A stretch of 64,000 nucleotides of DNA from Thermogutta sp039793925. Its GTDB lineage: Bacteria > Planctomycetota > Planctomycetia > Pirellulales > Thermoguttaceae. Positions 8,249 through 16,947 of this stretch are shown here, in pieces; the stretch's first letter is position 1, and each line of letters begins with the position of its first letter. The position numbers and the translations under genes are program-made. The notes beneath the pieces were generated by a model. That model had not been told where the DNA came from and searched no databases. It worked only from the letters and a program-made list of their open reading frames with translations. The stretch spans positions 36,300 to 100,299 of the forward strand of contig NZ_JBAMME010000269.1 in assembly GCF_039793925.1 (NCBI RefSeq), in the 5' to 3' direction.

Positions 8249-9520
8249 TTACGATGGGTCTATCGCTCTAACAGCAAATAAGTTACGAAACGCGCGAATA
8301 ACCAGGATGCCGTCAGCGACCGCCGGCGTGCTGTGGGTGCCCTCGCCCAATTCACTCCTGCCAAGCAGGTGAAACCGGTCACCAGTCGCCATAACAACCA
8401 CCGTTCCTGAGCGGGAAATACAGTAAATCTTTCCACCCAAAATGACAGGAGAGCTGAAATATTCGCCCGGCAATCGCTGCCGCCAAACGAGCTCACCGCT
8501 GGTCAATTCAACACAGCTCATGACCCCCTTGTCATACAAAAGGTACAGCTTTCCCTCATAAACCACAGGAGTGGGCACATAAGGAATATTGCTTTTGACC
8601 TCGTACATCACTTCTGGCTTTCCTCTCGAAGCGTCGGAACATCGCACCACAAACATCTCGCGTCCGATGCCCCCTTCGCCTGATGAAGCGACGATAATAT
8701 CATCGACCACGATGGGAGAAGCCACAGTTCGATTATGGAAAAGATTCAATTCCCATAACGGTTCTCCCGACTGGGGATCGAGGCTCGCGATGCCATGCGA
8801 CCAGCTCGACAGAATGAGTTGTGGGCCCACCCTGTCTGTTTCCAAGAGGCAAGGCGTGGAATAAGCGGTCTTCTGGGTTCGTCGCGGTGTTTTCCACCGA
8901 ATTTTTCCCGTTGCTGCGTCGAGTGCCACCACGCTGCTTTCCTGATCCTGTTCATTGGGAAGGATCACCAGATCCTTAAACACAATGGGAGAAGCCCCAA
9001 ATCCGTGCTGAGACGCAAAGGGACCAAGATCGACCTGCCAGACGACAGCTCCGTCGCCCTGGCTTAAGGCCACCATACGCAACGATTCCGGAACTGCCCA
9101 GGCGTAGTACAGCCGTTCTCCATCCAGCGCAGGGGTGGAAGAGGCGAAACTATTAAATTCGTGTTTTGGGGAAATATGGCCGGGTAGACACCGCGACCAG
9201 AGCTTTGTTCCGGACAGCAAATCCCATGCTTCTAGGACTTGCTCCCCGGTCTCCTGGTTGGCAGACGCTGTGAACACCCGGCCATTCGCAATGACCGGAG
9301 AAGAATGGCCAATTCCCGCCAATCCGGCGGTCCACAAGAATGAATTTGCCGAAAAAATTACAGGGAATTCATGGGTTGTATAAACGCCCGAGCCATTGGG
9401 TCCCCGGAACCGAGGCCAGCTTTCATGGGCATCTGATACCAGCGGAGCGCTTATCAACAGACAGAAAACCGTTGCGATGCAATTCTGCGAGTGCCGTGAA
9501 ACTTTCCCCATCGTTGCCAT
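8249..9520 (-). CDS. Secreted PQQ-type (BamB-like) beta-propeller protein
   Basis: The product has a signal peptide (hydrophobic CIATVFCLLISAPLVSDA before HESWPRFRGP) and then repeated propeller blades with the tryptophan-docking pattern of PQQ-like repeats. Examples are QVLEAWDLLSGTKLWSR, VVALDAATGKIRWKT, IASLDPQSGEPLWEL and VELTSGELVWRQ. WPRFRGPNGSG after the signal peptide is typical of planctomycete outer-envelope PQQ proteins. It could be a scaffold like BamB or a dehydrogenase-like binding protein. The usual quinoprotein active-site signature is not seen, so a structural role is favoured. An in-frame TTG lies four codons upstream; the ATG at 9520 is preferred, with another ATG three codons further in. 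It precedes the membrane-protein gene at 7465-8220 in the same orientation. Confidence 0.8.
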   Translation of the reverse strand: MATMGKVSRHSQNCIATVFCLLISAPLVSDAHESWPRFRGPNGSGVYTTHEFPVIFSANSFLWTAGLAGIGHSSPVIANGRVFTASANQETGEQVLEAWDLLSGTKLWSRCLPGHISPKHEFNSFASSTPALDGERLYYAWAVPESLRMVALSQGDGAVVWQVDLGPFASQHGFGASPIVFKDLVILPNEQDQESSVVALDAATGKIRWKTPRRTQKTAYSTPCLLETDRVGPQLILSSWSHGIASLDPQSGEPLWELNLFHNRTVASPIVVDDIIVASSGEGGIGREMFVVRCSDASRGKPEVMYEVKSNIPYVPTPVVYEGKLYLLYDKGVMSCVELTSGELVWRQRLPGEYFSSPVILGGKIYCISRSGTVVVMATGDRFHLLGRSELGEGTHSTPAVADGILVIRAFRNLFAVRAIDPS

Positions 9521-9649
9521 CCCGAAAGCCAAATCAACTTAGCCGGCTTTGATTCGTCCAAATCTTTTTGCCCCAACCCTGCTTCGTGTTCCAGACGCGT
9601 TGCACGTACCCTCATTGTCAACCCGAACTTGGTAAAGTGCCCCGGGCTG

Positions 9650-11002
9650 CTAACGCCTCCTGGTTGGATTCTGCGTTCCACTCGCCCGGCTTTTTCCCCG
9701 CTGACGGTCGAGGAGTTCCTGCATCGCTTCCGCTTTGCGGCGAAGCTCCTCCTGTTGCTGTAACTCATTTTCCGACATCACCGCTCGGTCAGTCTCCGCG
9801 GCATCGTGGAGCCCCGGAATCGGCAGGGCCTCTTCCTCGGGCGGCGAGCCGTTCTCAGATTCCTTCGACGGCACTTCTGTTCGTGACAACGGACCGATTC
9901 CCGCATCCTCTTCGACGCCGAGTTCCGCTGGCTCCTTGCTCGCTTGCTCCGAACGGTTTAACTTGTCGAGCGCGAGCATAAACACGAAGTCTTCTTTTGT
10001 GCCGAGCGCCTGACCGGGCAACGTCATCACGACATGGTCAGTTGATTCGGGAGGGACCGCGAAGGCATAAACGTCCATCGCAACCTCGCCGGGTCCGAGA
10101 CGCACAGGGGATCGCTGCTGACCTTCTATTTCGTACCCTTGTCTCCAGTAAGGATGCAGTGAGTCGTTATTGCCGAGCCAGGTAAGCGTGGCCGTGGGCG
10201 AACTGCTATGCGCCGGGGAATACGTGACAAACCGATCGTCCGTCTGGTTAGCTATCCGGATCCGAACGAGAAGATAAGGTGACCGTGTTCGTAGGGATCT
10301 GTCCCCCACGTGGAGGCGGAGCGGTGCGACCTCCAGGCTCTGTACACGGACTTCGACGCCTTCGTGCGCATCCCGGAGCTTGTCTGGACTTCCCCCAAAT
10401 ACCCTGGCGGTCTGAGCAAGCCCCTCGAGTCGACTTTTTGCGACCGCGGCCCCGCGCTCCCCAGAGGCTGCTGAACGACCACCATCCACATCGAGGGGGC
10501 CTAAAAGCTCCCCAAGGTCCGCAGAAGCAGCGCTGGCCAGCTTCGACGCTGGATCCTCCATCGTGGAAGGTTGGGAACTGAGCTTGTTTCTCGAGTCATT
10601 TCTCAAAATGCCCTGAAATGGTTGCGTAAGAACAACGATAAGCAGAATAAAAAGAAGCCCAATGCTCCCAATGAGGAGATAGGTAAGCTTTTTCGCCCGT
10701 TCTCGCGCACGCTGTCGCTGTTTACGAAGGAATTCCGGATCGGCGGCCAGTGGACTTCGCGGGCGATTGCCTGTTGTTGAAACGGAAGCGGGGACTGGAG
10801 GTCCCGCTGGTGGCACCGACGCAACCTGCGTTCCCGACCAATCACGCAGCGGCGACCATGGTCCGTTCGGAGAAGGTCCAATGAAATCAGCTCCGCTCAG
10901 TCCGCCGCTCTGCAACCACTGAATCACCTGTCCTGCCGGAATCGGACCGACGACCTGCTGGCTGGCGGTTCGGTAGATGTACCACAAGGACCCCTGAGCC
11001 AC
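9650..11002 (-). CDS. GYF_2-domain membrane protein with extracytoplasmic beta domain
   Basis: A 450-residue protein. Residues 5-55 form a GYF_2 (DUF4339-type) domain (WYIYRTASQQVVGPIPAGQV, WSPLRDW), thought to bind proline-rich peptides. A basic, low-complexity linker follows, then one transmembrane helix (about 105-127, LTYLLIGSIGLLFILLIVV). The exported half has a beta-rich segment (about 210-335, LLVRIRIANQTDDRFV, VRLGPGEVAMDVYAFAV) resembling DUF4352-like domains, and ends in a charged, Glu/Arg-rich coiled-coil tail. Function is unknown. The start is GTG with GGAG 6 bp upstream. Its proline-rich neighbours, such as the 39075 gene product, suggest possible partners, but this is speculation. 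Confidence 0.7.
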   Translation of the reverse strand: MAQGSLWYIYRTASQQVVGPIPAGQVIQWLQSGGLSGADFIGPSPNGPWSPLRDWSGTQVASVPPAGPPVPASVSTTGNRPRSPLAADPEFLRKQRQRARERAKKLTYLLIGSIGLLFILLIVVLTQPFQGILRNDSRNKLSSQPSTMEDPASKLASAASADLGELLGPLDVDGGRSAASGERGAAVAKSRLEGLAQTARVFGGSPDKLRDAHEGVEVRVQSLEVAPLRLHVGDRSLRTRSPYLLVRIRIANQTDDRFVTYSPAHSSSPTATLTWLGNNDSLHPYWRQGYEIEGQQRSPVRLGPGEVAMDVYAFAVPPESTDHVVMTLPGQALGTKEDFVFMLALDKLNRSEQASKEPAELGVEEDAGIGPLSRTEVPSKESENGSPPEEEALPIPGLHDAAETDRAVMSENELQQQEELRRKAEAMQELLDRQRGKSRASGTQNPTRRR

Positions 11003-11572
11003 GGGACGCTCCGCCGTTTAGTCTGTAAAACGCAAAAAATCGATCGCTTTTGTTTCCTCCCGACGCTCAGCCGGTTGTAAAGAACAAGCCAATTTTGCGC
11101 GTCACAAACTTCTTGCTTTCCGCCCTCGCCCTCATGTTCCACGTCGCTTTAATTGGCCACCTAACAGTCTAACGTGAACAGGGGGAGGTTGCCAGGCCGT
11201 GTGGCCTTCGTTGTGGACTCGGCCCATAACGAGCCGTCGAAATGGGGCGGAATGATGTGGAAAACCAGCGGCCAACCGAAAAATGCAATGTCGCATGACC
11301 GACTTCGCTGAAATAGCGGTAGAAAATGATTCGAGAAAGGTGCGACACCAGAGAAGAAAAGAAGTATCAACTCGCGTCACGCAACGTCAGCCGGCCAACA
11401 CACCCGGACGATAAAGCTCACGGAATGAGGCCTCCTCGCCCGAAGGGGGGCCAACCCGTCCGGCAGATCATGGGGCTGACTCGGCTCAGGAGCTCCCTCA
11501 TATACTGGGAATCCACCAGCCCCAAATCCAAAAATCCACCCCTGCACCCCTCGAATGGGGAATTCATGTGAG
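11003..11572. other. Intergenic region between the GYF gene and tRNA-Ser
   Basis: About 570 bp. Short open frames exist on both strands, but none has a ribosome binding site plus a recognisable product. I see no RNA motif for SRP RNA, tmRNA or RNase P. It must contain the promoter of the GYF gene at its left end. Confidence 0.6.
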
Positions 11573-11655
11573 CGGAGGGCACGGGACTCGAACCCGCAAC
11601 CCCTTTCGGGGCACCTGATTTCGAGTCAGGCTGCTCACCAATTCGCATACCCTCC
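11573..11655 (-). tRNA. tRNA-Ser(CGA)
   Basis: Read on the minus strand. The acceptor stem GGAGGGT pairs with GCCCTCC (a terminal T-G), and the discriminator base is G. The anticodon stem-loop is CCTGA-CTCGAAA-TCAGG, giving anticodon CGA (codon UCG). A long variable arm (GCCCC-GAAA-GGGGT) marks it as a type II tRNA, as expected for serine. The T arm contains GGTTCGAGTCC. CCA is not encoded. Confidence 0.93.
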
Positions 11656-11739
11656 GACTTCCCACTCCACTCTGGGAGCGGATTCTCACTCGCATGAGAA
11701 TGTGAGCCCCGCAAAGGGCTGAATGAACCAAAAGAAAAG

Positions 11740-11810
11740 CTGGGGTACTAGGATTCGAACCTAGACTAACTGATCCAGAGTCAGTCGTGCTACCGTTACA
11801 CCATACCCCA
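11740..11810 (-). tRNA. tRNA-Gln(CTG)
   Basis: Read on the minus strand. The acceptor stem TGGGGTA/TACCCCA starts with the U1-A72 pair typical of glutamine tRNA. The anticodon stem-loop is ACTGA-CTCTGGA-TCAGT, giving anticodon CTG (codon CAG). The T loop is TTCGAAT. CCA is not encoded. It lies 84 bp upstream of tRNA-Ser in the same direction, so the pair may be one transcript. Confidence 0.93.
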
Positions 11811-12073
11811 GTGCGAAAAGAATAATTGCAATCCCATAGGTAAGAGTACAGTCCTCCCTTTTTTTCGTCAAGATGTGGGCACATGTTGAAGCGGCGGCTC
11901 GGGCTCAGCGGATGGTGCAAAAAACAATCGCTGTTCCGATAGCCAGCCGAACTCCGTTGGGTCAACCAGAAATCGCTCACCGATGTCCCCGACTTAACCC
12001 CCACATCGCGACAGAGCGTCCCAACTCATCTGTCAAGAATCCAGCCTATCACCCAACCGCATACGGGGGCACC

Positions 12074-14080
12074 CTATTTATCCGGTAGAAGCGGCTTTCC
12101 GGGTGGCACCAGTTTTCGCATCTCTCTCCCGATTCGCCGCTCCGCAAGCTGGAGTTGGCCGCGCGGATTGACGATCAGTTTTCCAGTAAGTATTGCATAC
12201 TGAATGCCGTAAACAAGCCCGACGATGATGGAAACAAAGAATGCGATTCTCCCCAACGGACCAATTCCCCAAAGCCAGTCCAAGGCGAAGATGGCCGCGG
12301 CGGCTCCAACTGCGGTTAAAACAACGGCGGCCTTGCCACGCTGGGCCCGATGAAGCTTTGCCCTGGCGTACCGATCGATCGCCGCCTGTGAGGCCAAATT
12401 CGCCAGCTCCCTCATTGCAGCGAAATTGACCTGTTTCTCCGGAGCCACCGGCCTCTTTCTCGACCCACGCGACCGACTCAAACTGTTCGCTGGGGCAGGT
12501 CGACGCGTTTTCGTCGGCAATTTCTCGGGACTGGTCGCCGCTTGCGAGAGCAGTTCTGTCCCTTCCACGTCAGCACTTCCGGTCTCGCCTCTTCCCGAAG
12601 CCACACGAAGTCGCGAGAGAAGCTCGCGCATATACTCCCGAACAGCTTGGTCGTGGTCAAACGAATCGGATTGGCTTCCCAAACTGCATGAGCTTTCATC
12701 GCTGGAAGCAGGCGCGCCCTGTGGTTCTTTGTTGACCAACAGCCTAGCCTGGTCGGATATAGAGCCGTCCTGATGCACTTGACCGCTTGCTGAAATATCC
12801 ATCCCATTCTCGCCGGAGTCAGGGCCTCCCGCCGTTTGTTCATCCACGAGATCTTGATCTTGTGATGGACAGACGGCATGCAATTTTACACTGAGGGACG
12901 CCGTGTCTCCTTCGCAACCTGGGGGTTCGGCCTGCCCAATCGAGTTTGCTGGGAATGATTCAGGCGCCCCGTCGCCGGCGCCTGCTGAGGATCTTGGCAA
13001 ATCCTTCCCATGAACCGTCAAGGCTAAATCCGTCGGGCACCGCAGTTCCTCCACAATCGCGGCGTCGGACCCCGCTTCTCCGTCGATCTGAGGCTCCTTA
13101 ACTGTTCGGTGCTGAACCGCGTCGGTGGATTCGCTAGCTGAGCCCAGTCGCCCGGGCGCAGCTGCACCCGCTTCCTTCACGCCTCTACCCCCAATAGACT
13201 GGCTCTGACGCGCGAGGGATTGCAACTCCATCCGCCCCTCCGCCAGTTCGTTGGACTTTTCCGCTAAACGAACCAGGCGATCTTCCAGGAGGTTTAAAGA
13301 TGAAAGGCTTTGGGCAAACCGGTCGGCCAGCGACTCCAGTCGATCCAACGCGGTCGTGATGGCTGTCAATTTGACAGCTTCCTCAGCACGAGAATCTTCG
13401 AGCTCGACCAACGTTAAGTCACTCGGTTCGGGTAGGCAGGAGTACCACTCTGCATACCCGCACGGATTCCAAACCGTTTCGGTGGTAACCTCGGCGAATC
13501 CAGTCCCGTTTTGCGAAACGTAACTCGCTGACATCGGCCGATCAGCAGACTCGGCGACCTCATGCGTCCCAATCCGGCTGGCCTCACCGCCCGGGTTATG
13601 GACTGTCGGTGCTGCGGAAGCGCGAGATTCGTGTTGGCAACCTGTGTCAAGATGAAAGTCGTGCGATTCTCGATCGGCCTCTTCTGAAATTCGGTGCCCC
13701 GGAAAGGAGTCAGGGGACTCTCCACCATTCGGATTTCGGTCGAAATTGAAACGCAATGTCACCGGGCCAATTCCGAGCATGTCGCCGGAAATGAGCACGC
13801 CGCTCCCCACCGCTTTACCATTGTGCAGCAGATAGCCGCTTAGGGCTCGGAAAACAGTCTTTTGCCGGCCGCGAATAATCAGACAGTGGTAGGGCGCCAC
13901 CCCTCGCGCGACGAGGCGCAGCGTACACTGTGGGGACGAACCGACAAGAATTCGGGAGGTTTGCAATTCCACCCGCCTCCCGTGATGGGTGGAGCCATGG
14001 ATTGTGAAAACAGTCCTCGCGCAATCCTCGCCGTCTCGGATGCCCTTCACTTTTGACGTGGCAATCTCTGCGGTGACCAT
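12074..14080 (-). CDS. FHA-domain protein with long disordered linker and C-terminal membrane helices
   Basis: A 668-residue protein. Residues about 25-110 look like a forkhead-associated domain (ILVGSSPQCTLRLV, VAPYHCLIIRG, YLLHNGKAVGSGVLISGDMLGIG), which binds phosphothreonine peptides. A heptad-like stretch (about 235-285, ALDRLESLADRFAQSLSSLN) is probably a coiled coil, and about 300 residues of acidic, Ser/Gly-rich disordered linker follow. Near the C-terminus are two hydrophobic helices (about 590-640, AVVLTAVGAAAAIFALDWLWG and AFFVSIIVGLVYGIQYAIL). It would place an FHA sensor in the cytoplasm at the membrane. No Ser/Thr kinase gene is in the window. GAGGT lies 6 bp before the ATG. Confidence 0.75.
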   Translation of the reverse strand: MVTAEIATSKVKGIRDGEDCARTVFTIHGSTHHGRRVELQTSRILVGSSPQCTLRLVARGVAPYHCLIIRGRQKTVFRALSGYLLHNGKAVGSGVLISGDMLGIGPVTLRFNFDRNPNGGESPDSFPGHRISEEADRESHDFHLDTGCQHESRASAAPTVHNPGGEASRIGTHEVAESADRPMSASYVSQNGTGFAEVTTETVWNPCGYAEWYSCLPEPSDLTLVELEDSRAEEAVKLTAITTALDRLESLADRFAQSLSSLNLLEDRLVRLAEKSNELAEGRMELQSLARQSQSIGGRGVKEAGAAAPGRLGSASESTDAVQHRTVKEPQIDGEAGSDAAIVEELRCPTDLALTVHGKDLPRSSAGAGDGAPESFPANSIGQAEPPGCEGDTASLSVKLHAVCPSQDQDLVDEQTAGGPDSGENGMDISASGQVHQDGSISDQARLLVNKEPQGAPASSDESSCSLGSQSDSFDHDQAVREYMRELLSRLRVASGRGETGSADVEGTELLSQAATSPEKLPTKTRRPAPANSLSRSRGSRKRPVAPEKQVNFAAMRELANLASQAAIDRYARAKLHRAQRGKAAVVLTAVGAAAAIFALDWLWGIGPLGRIAFFVSIIVGLVYGIQYAILTGKLIVNPRGQLQLAERRIGREMRKLVPPGKPLLPDK

Positions 14081-14887
14081 TTTAGACCTCGTGAAGCGTT
14101 TTGCTTCACCTCATGGAGGGGTAAATAATGACACTATTTAGGTATTCACTTTGATTCCGTACAGGGTATTATTGCATGGCTCGAGACGAAACGGCTTGCC
14201 CTCCCATGGGTTTGATTTCGCGTTGGCGGTATAATTTGAGAACTTTTCCAGGCGCGTTTTTCCGGCGAACCAAACAGTGTTCAGTTGCGTCCAAGATGAC
14301 CGATTCGGTTCGGCCGGTCGCACAGTGGGTTCTAGTGTGATCTAGAGTACCGAAAGCGGGCTGTCAAATCGTTCGCCGGCGGGGTGGCTAGAAGTAGGGA
14401 AATATCTTGGATATATTTTTTGGTTTTGTCGATTATCCGATAGCGCTTGGCAGACGAGCAGCAGTCAACGAATAAAAGAAAGCCAGCACCGCGGCATTGG
14501 CAAATTGGCATGCTATTTGCTTGGCCAAGGATTGGTCGCAGTTTAGGGCGCAACGTGGGCCAATGACCCGGGCCACGCTGGGTGGGAGGCAAACGAATAA
14601 CCGGCTGCCTGTGGAGCGGTCGCTCCCAAGTTTTATGAATTGTGAACGGATGGCCCCCTGCCTCGTACTATACTTGGTAAGCCTGGCCGCGTCATCGCGT
14701 TCTGGCGAAGAACCTTTGGCACACCCAGGGTACGCAAGAGGTCAAAAAACGGCGATGACGGGCAACGAAAGCAATTCGGCCGGAAACAGTATGAGGAGGC
14801 TAGCCGAAAGGGTCGCACAACCGCACTGTGGGAAGCCACGTTAAGCACGCGGCACGGACGTCGCTGGCAGACAACTAGGGAGGACGA
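14081..14887. other. 807-bp intergenic region upstream of the DksA-like gene
   Basis: No supported gene. It holds a perfect TATAAT at 14230-14235 on the plus strand, but without a -35 box at the usual distance, and an AT-rich run near 14400-14430. A plus-strand open frame at 14497-14844 has no ribosome binding site and an unrecognised composition, so I do not call it. Confidence 0.6.
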
Positions 14888-15391
14888 ATGGAAACATACT
14901 TATCACAACAAAACGAGGAAGCACGAGGTACAAAAGCTATGAACAGGCGACAGGCAATTCTCAACATGCGACAAATTCTGCTCAAGAGGCGGGATGCTTT
15001 GCGTCGGGCTCTCGCCGGCGACCTCAGTTTGCTCCGGGAGCTCCGCACTGAGGCGGGTGGGGATATTGCCGACTTTGCTCTCGATTCGGTGCAAGACGAG
15101 ATTTCGTCACAGCTAGCGGAAATCGAAAGCCGCGAACTTGCCCGAATCGAAAAGGCCCTCCAGCGGATGGACGAAGGCCTCTACGGCATTTGCGAGTATT
15201 GCGGATGCTCCATCCCCATGGCGAGGCTCAAGGTTCTGCCTTATGCAACCTTGTGCGTGAAATGCCAGCGTGAGGCGGAGCTTGAGGGCGAAGCCCAGGA
15301 GCGCCGCGAGGTGGACTGGAGCAGGATCCTCGATTCCAACGGCACAGACAACGATATCACGATCAACGATATCGAACTGGACGTACCGTGA
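14888..15391 (+). CDS. DksA/TraR-type zinc-finger protein
   Basis: A 167-residue protein. The first half is a long helical hairpin (AILNMRQILLKRRDALRRAL, SQLAEIESRELARIEKALQRM) of the DksA type. A four-cysteine zinc finger follows (CEYC near residue 105 and CVKC near 126), with the family phrase RMDEGLYGICEYCG. DksA-family proteins enter the RNA polymerase secondary channel and tune initiation with ppGpp. A DIADFALD segment lies near where the acidic coiled-coil tip is expected, but I cannot confirm a functional tip. AGGGAGGA precedes the ATG with a short 4-bp gap; an internal ATG at 14939 (MNRRQAIL) is the alternative start. A strong terminator follows 140 bp downstream. Confidence 0.82.
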   Translation: METYLSQQNEEARGTKAMNRRQAILNMRQILLKRRDALRRALAGDLSLLRELRTEAGGDIADFALDSVQDEISSQLAEIESRELARIEKALQRMDEGLYGICEYCGCSIPMARLKVLPYATLCVKCQREAELEGEAQERREVDWSRILDSNGTDNDITINDIELDVP

Positions 15392-15532
15392 TGTCGGGAT
15401 CCCTACCATGCGGTCCGTTCAGGCAAAACCTTGCCGAGGCTCTGCAGTTCCACCCGCCAGCTTGTGGTCCGCGCAAGCATGGAAATCTGCGCCCCAGAAG
15501 GTGACGCAATAACCCTCGTCTTGTGGCCTGAA

Positions 15533-15565
15533 AAGAAGCGCCAAGGTTTGGCGCTTCTTTTTTTT
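15533..15565 (+). terminator. Rho-independent terminator after the DksA-like gene
   Basis: A perfect 12-bp stem (AAGAAGCGCCAA with TTGGCGCTTCTT) with loop GGT is followed by a run of eight T (15558-15565). This is the clearest terminator in the window. Confidence 0.92.
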
Positions 15566-15748
15566 CGCCGGACGGGCGTGACTGCGGCGCCAACCGCTCC
15601 GTACGATACCATCTAACTTGCCCATGCATCGCCATCGATATTGTTGGTGGAGATTCGCTTCAGGAAACTGCCTTTGTTGGAAGGGAAACCCTCCCCGACG
15701 GCTGATATGACGAGCACCAAGGCTGAATTTGACAAGGAGCAGCCACGC

Positions 15749-16807
15749 ATGAAACTCGGATTCGGGTTGTACCGCCACCAACTTACTACGGAAAACTTTC
15801 GTTTCGCCCGCCAATGCGGTGCGGAGTGGCTAGTGGTGCACCTCGTGGACTATTTTCGTGGACGCGGTTCTATTGATAATCAGCCGGTAGGCGACGATGC
15901 TTGGGGATGGGCGGGCGATCCCCACGATCCCATCTGGTCAGAAGAGTCGCACGCTCAGTAGCAAGAACAGACTGAAAAAGAAGGGCTGAAGATCTGGGCC
16001 ATCGAGAATTTCGACCCCAGCATGTGGTACGACATCTTGCTGGATGGTCCCCGTAAAGAGGAGCAAATGCAGCTTCTGCAGGAGGTAATTCGACGGCTGG
16101 GGCGGGTGGGAATCGCGGTGATGGGATACAATTTTTCCATCGCTGGAGTGGCGGGGCGCAAAATGGGTCCATTTGCCCGGGGGCAGGCCGAAACCGTGTT
16201 CGTCGATGGTCCTGACGAACGCCCCCTTCCCGACGGGATGGTCTGGAATATGTGGTACCGGGAACGCGGGCCCGGTCACATCGCGTTTTTTTCTCATGAC
16301 GAGCTATGGCGGCGACTGAAATGGTTTCTCGATCGCCTTATTCCGGTAGCCGAACAGGCCGGAGTTCGACTCGCTGCCCATCCCGACGACCCACCGTTTC
16401 CTGTACTTCGTCAGACACCACGACTGATTTACGAGCCCTGGATGTTTCAGAAGCTGATAGACCTTCACCCAAGTCCCGCCAACGCTCTCGAATTTTGCGT
16501 GGGCACCACTGCGGAAATGCAGGGAGAGGGCGATTTGTATGACATTCTCGATGCATGCAGCCGCCAGGGGCGTATCGCTTATGTTCACCTCCGAAATGTC
16601 AAAGGCAAGATTCCCAAGTATCAGGAAACGTTCCTGGACGAGGGGGACGTTGACGTTCGTAAAGTTCTGCAGATTCTCCGGCGTAACAATTTTGATGGTG
16701 TGATAATCCCTGATCATACTCCTCTTCTTTCCTGCGCAGCACCATGGCATGGAGGCATGGCGTATGCGATGGGATACATTCGCGCGATGCTGCAATCCCT
16801 AGAATGA
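15749..16807 (+). pseudogene. uxuA: Mannonate dehydratase (UxuA-family), interrupted by an in-frame TAG
   Basis: The reading frame encodes a TIM-barrel mannonate dehydratase-like protein of about 352 residues. Family features are the N-terminal MKLGFGLYRHQL, IENFDPSMWYDILLDGP, GYNFSIAGV, the HPDDPP motif, LEFCVGTTAEM, YVHLRNVKG and DEGDVDVRKVL. UxuA dehydrates D-mannonate to 2-keto-3-deoxygluconate in hexuronate breakdown. Codon 71 (15959-15961) is TAG. Both sides are in the same frame and highly coherent (...ESHAQ-stop-QEQTEKEGLKIW...), so only one base need differ (CAG to TAG, for example). It may be a recent nonsense mutation, a base error in draft sequence, or readthrough. AAGGAG lies 9 bp before the chosen ATG; another in-frame ATG lies at 15707. 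A 261-residue fragment could reinitiate at the ATG at 16022. Confidence 0.85.
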
Positions 16808-16947
16808 TTGCCGCGACAGCAGGACATAACCCGATCACAGCCTTGATCGCTCATTCGTGCACCGAGGATAAGCTGACCACCATGGAGGTCTCTGCTCGCT
16901 GATATTCATCGCTTGGTACGCTCTATGCGGCGTAAAACAATTGCTAA

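Noticed and set aside
14230..14235. Perfect TATAAT as a promoter
   Set aside because: No -35 element at 16-18 bp; listed only as an observation on the intergenic region.
14497..14844. 115-codon plus-strand open frame before the DksA-like gene
   Set aside because: No ribosome binding site and no family resemblance; kept as intergenic.
15641..15706. Upstream start of the mannonate dehydratase frame
   Set aside because: The frame is open from 15641, but the ATG at 15749 has the ribosome binding site (AAGGAG, 9 bp) and begins at the family N-terminus.
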